NCBI GenBank assembly: GCA_019914945.1
Contig: CM034108.1
Location: forward strand, 6,954,001-7,018,000
Source of the DNA: Typha latifolia
Taxonomy: Eukaryota; Streptophyta; Magnoliopsida; Poales; Typhaceae
DNA: 64,000 bases
Direction of reading: 5' to 3'
Shown here one piece after another: positions 61,893-64,000 of the stretch (its first letter is position 1; each line of letters begins with the position of its first letter). Position numbers and translations under genes: made by a program. A model generated the notes under the pieces. That model saw only the letters and a program-made list of their open reading frames with translations. It was not told where the DNA came from and ran no database searches.

Positions 61893-64000
61893 TGTAACAA
61901 CCTAGAACTAAAAAAAAAAATTGTTATGAGCATGACGTGGCCGGCCACACTATGGCCGGCCTCGTGCCCACGCAAAATGGGAGTTGCCTGGTGGCGCCAC
62001 GCACCCCCTAGCATCGCCGCAGCCATCTGGTTGCGGCAACTGGCCACGGCGGGCCCCAGCGCCGCCACCAACTCCCCACTGCCTCTCTCCCCCTCTCTAA
62101 ATCTCTCCTTCTTTCTCTCTCTCTCTCTTCTCGGTCTCTCTCTCTCTCTCTCTTTCCCCCTGCCGACGTCAGCCTGCAGCAGCCGCCGCCTCCACTGACG
62201 CGATGAGCCTCCTCCTTCCTCTTCTCTCTTCTCTCTTTATCTCTCTCTCCCACTCGCTTGCACTCTTGGGCTCGGGCTCGCTAGAGCCGAGCCGCCGGCG
62301 GAGAGGCCGACCGCGGCTAGCCACTAGCGGTTGGTGCCCTTCCCGCCGGCACCAAGTCCTCATCTTCCCTTCCTTTCTTCCTCTCCTCTTCTTCTTCTTC
62401 CTTCTTTCTTCTTTCTCTTTCTTCTTTTTCTTTCTTCTTTTTCTTTCTTCCTTCTTCTTCCATTCTTCTTCTCTCTTAGCTCCTTCTTATGCTTCTGCAA
62501 CAGTGCTGGGCCCAGCCCACTGCTGCCCAGCACTGGTGACATTATTTTTATTATCTACTTTATTTTATATTTATTTATTTATTTAGGTATTACTTTCTTA
62601 ACTAATACAGATAAATTATTTAGACATTAATTATTTTAATAATAATGTATATTATTCAACATGATGATTATTAATTATAATTAGTATAATTAATGATTAA
62701 CTAGGTTATAAACTATTATGCATAAATATAGGTAATACTTATTTTTATTTAATTATGTATTTATATTTCTATTAGATTAATAGATAGTGTTGTAAATTAT
62801 AATTATTAGATTTATAAACTGATATTCATAATATATGCATTTTAAGTAATCTTAACAATTTATTATATAATATCGTGTGTAGAATAAGATACTAGTCTTA
62901 TTAATTAATTAATTATTTTGCATAATTTTGTAAATACTATATAACTTCTAATTAATCAAAATAGACTCAGAATTATAAATTTATTATAAATAGATCTTAT
63001 CTATACTTATATCTCATTTATAATTATTTAGCTTTTACTTTATAATTATATATTTAGAATATTATAAATAAAAAGAAACAAACCTTTCTTCTTATGTTAT
63101 AACTAGCATTTTATGATAATAATATAATTATTGTATTTGAATCGTATCTATAATATAGACCTAGTTATGTAATAAAAAATAAAAGACGAGTGATTCTAAA
63201 CCTATTAAACAGTTATATTTTACTTGAATTAATTCTAATTAGATAAATGACTAACTTCATGATACTTAAATATTTTCAAACCCTAAACCTCCTTATATGA
63301 GACCCTGTGGACCCTCACAATGAGTTGATATTTGACTGACAGACGTGAGAGATGCGTGGTTCATGTCTTCTAATCAGACTATGAGTAATCTGATCCCCTA
63401 GACGTCTTTTTCAAATTATATTATATTATATATTATATACATGCATATTTTGGCCTCCAGCATTGTTATATAACTTTATCTAGAGATGATTAGATATTAC
63501 TATACTATTATAATTTTATGTCCAGTTGATTTGTAATATGAGTATGCATGTTGTGATAGATTAGCATGAGTATGCATGTGTCGACTACATGATCGGAGAC
63601 TACATTGCATTATTTTTCTCTTGATTCCTATTCTACCTAAATTTCTATTATGCATTGACTTATTATCGTACTATATATATGCATATAATCTGTCATTTAG
63701 AAAGAAATCATAAAATATGATTAATAAGATAGTTGATAAAAAGCATGAGGATACTCGAGTGGGCGCGAGGGTTAGGACGCGCTTGGTGGATGATAGTTCG
63801 CTTGACATAGTCGCAATCCTATTGGCCTTATGTCCGAGGTCGTTAGTCTATGTGCACAGTAGACATTCGGACACATGTCATTCGCTAGGTTATATATTTT
63901 GAGTTATTATCATGAGATTTCTATCAGCTAGAAGAGTGCCCGATCTGGATGGATGTTGATACCCTTAGCGGATAGCAAAGTATGATTATATTTGAGATAC
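61893..64000. mobile_element. LTR of the 1767-3985 family, cut by the window edge
   Basis: It starts TGTAACAACCTAG. 'gtggccggccacactatggc' and 'cggcctcgtgccca' near 61937 match the block near 1813 in the other copy. 'agcatgaggatactcgagtg' at 63742 matches 2949. The copy would end about 100 bp beyond the window if its length is like the other. The left part carries CT-rich tracts (62100-62160, 62380-62470). It sits about 700 bp upstream of the FTSH12 start codon. Confidence 0.8.

Noticed and set aside
62203..62630. Open frames of 127 and 99 residues rich in Phe, Leu and Ser
   Set aside because: They are low-complexity CTT/CT tracts inside the LTR at 61893-64000.

Overview
This is nuclear DNA from a flowering plant. 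The evidence is a multi-exon, GT-AG-spliced plastid-protein gene, chromovirus and copia retrotransposons, LTR elements primed by initiator-Met tRNA, and many short hAT-like elements. A GC-rich first exon and the overall protein sequence hint at a non-grass monocot, but this is not proven.

The window is dominated by one very long gene on the minus strand. It encodes the chloroplast inner-envelope AAA+ metalloprotease FTSH12. I traced 17 exons from the start codon at 61194 down to 10114. All splice sites are GT-AG and the reading frame stays open for 952 codons. The last exon (about 50 codons in relatives) was not found and probably lies beyond the left edge. The gene therefore exceeds 51 kb for under 3 kb of coding sequence. 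Plant FTSH12 works with Ycf2, the FTSHI proteins and an NAD-malate dehydrogenase in the import-motor complex of the inner envelope. This copy keeps the Walker motifs, the HEAGH zinc site and the distal Asp ligand. One arginine of the AAA second region of homology is replaced by leucine.

Layout from left to right. 1-9500 holds a partial LTR, a minus-strand copia remnant split by a 2.2-kb solo LTR, and the 5' half of a minus-strand chromovirus. 10114-10221 is FTSH12 exon 17. Intron 16 (12.2 kb) holds a foldback MITE, the 3' half of a plus-strand chromovirus, a second MITE, a 650-bp hAT-like element, a non-autonomous LTR element (16185-19179) and a decayed hAT transposon (20104-22343). 22410-25477 holds exons 16 to 12. 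Intron 11 carries a three-level nest of insertions. Intron 10 holds a decayed full-length chromovirus. Intron 9 has a 2,240-bp solo LTR with perfect 5-bp target duplications. 43996-50043 holds exons 9 to 3. Intron 2 contains an exact 149-bp duplication and a TIR-like element. That element carries the start of a 3-phosphoglycerate dehydrogenase gene, itself split by an LTR-like hairpin insertion. Intron 1 contains a 1.6-kb hAT-like element with a minisatellite. 61893 to the right edge is a second copy of the 2.2-kb LTR family seen at 1767-3985.

No second intact gene, tRNA, rRNA or CRISPR array was seen. No wholly new system is evident. The most unusual signals are the captured PGDH fragment with its hairpin, the repeated 8-bp-TSD (hAT-type) insertions into one essential gene, the Arg-to-Leu change in the ATPase, and two complementary chromovirus halves in opposite orientation around exon 17. 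Coordinates of element ends without target duplications are approximate.
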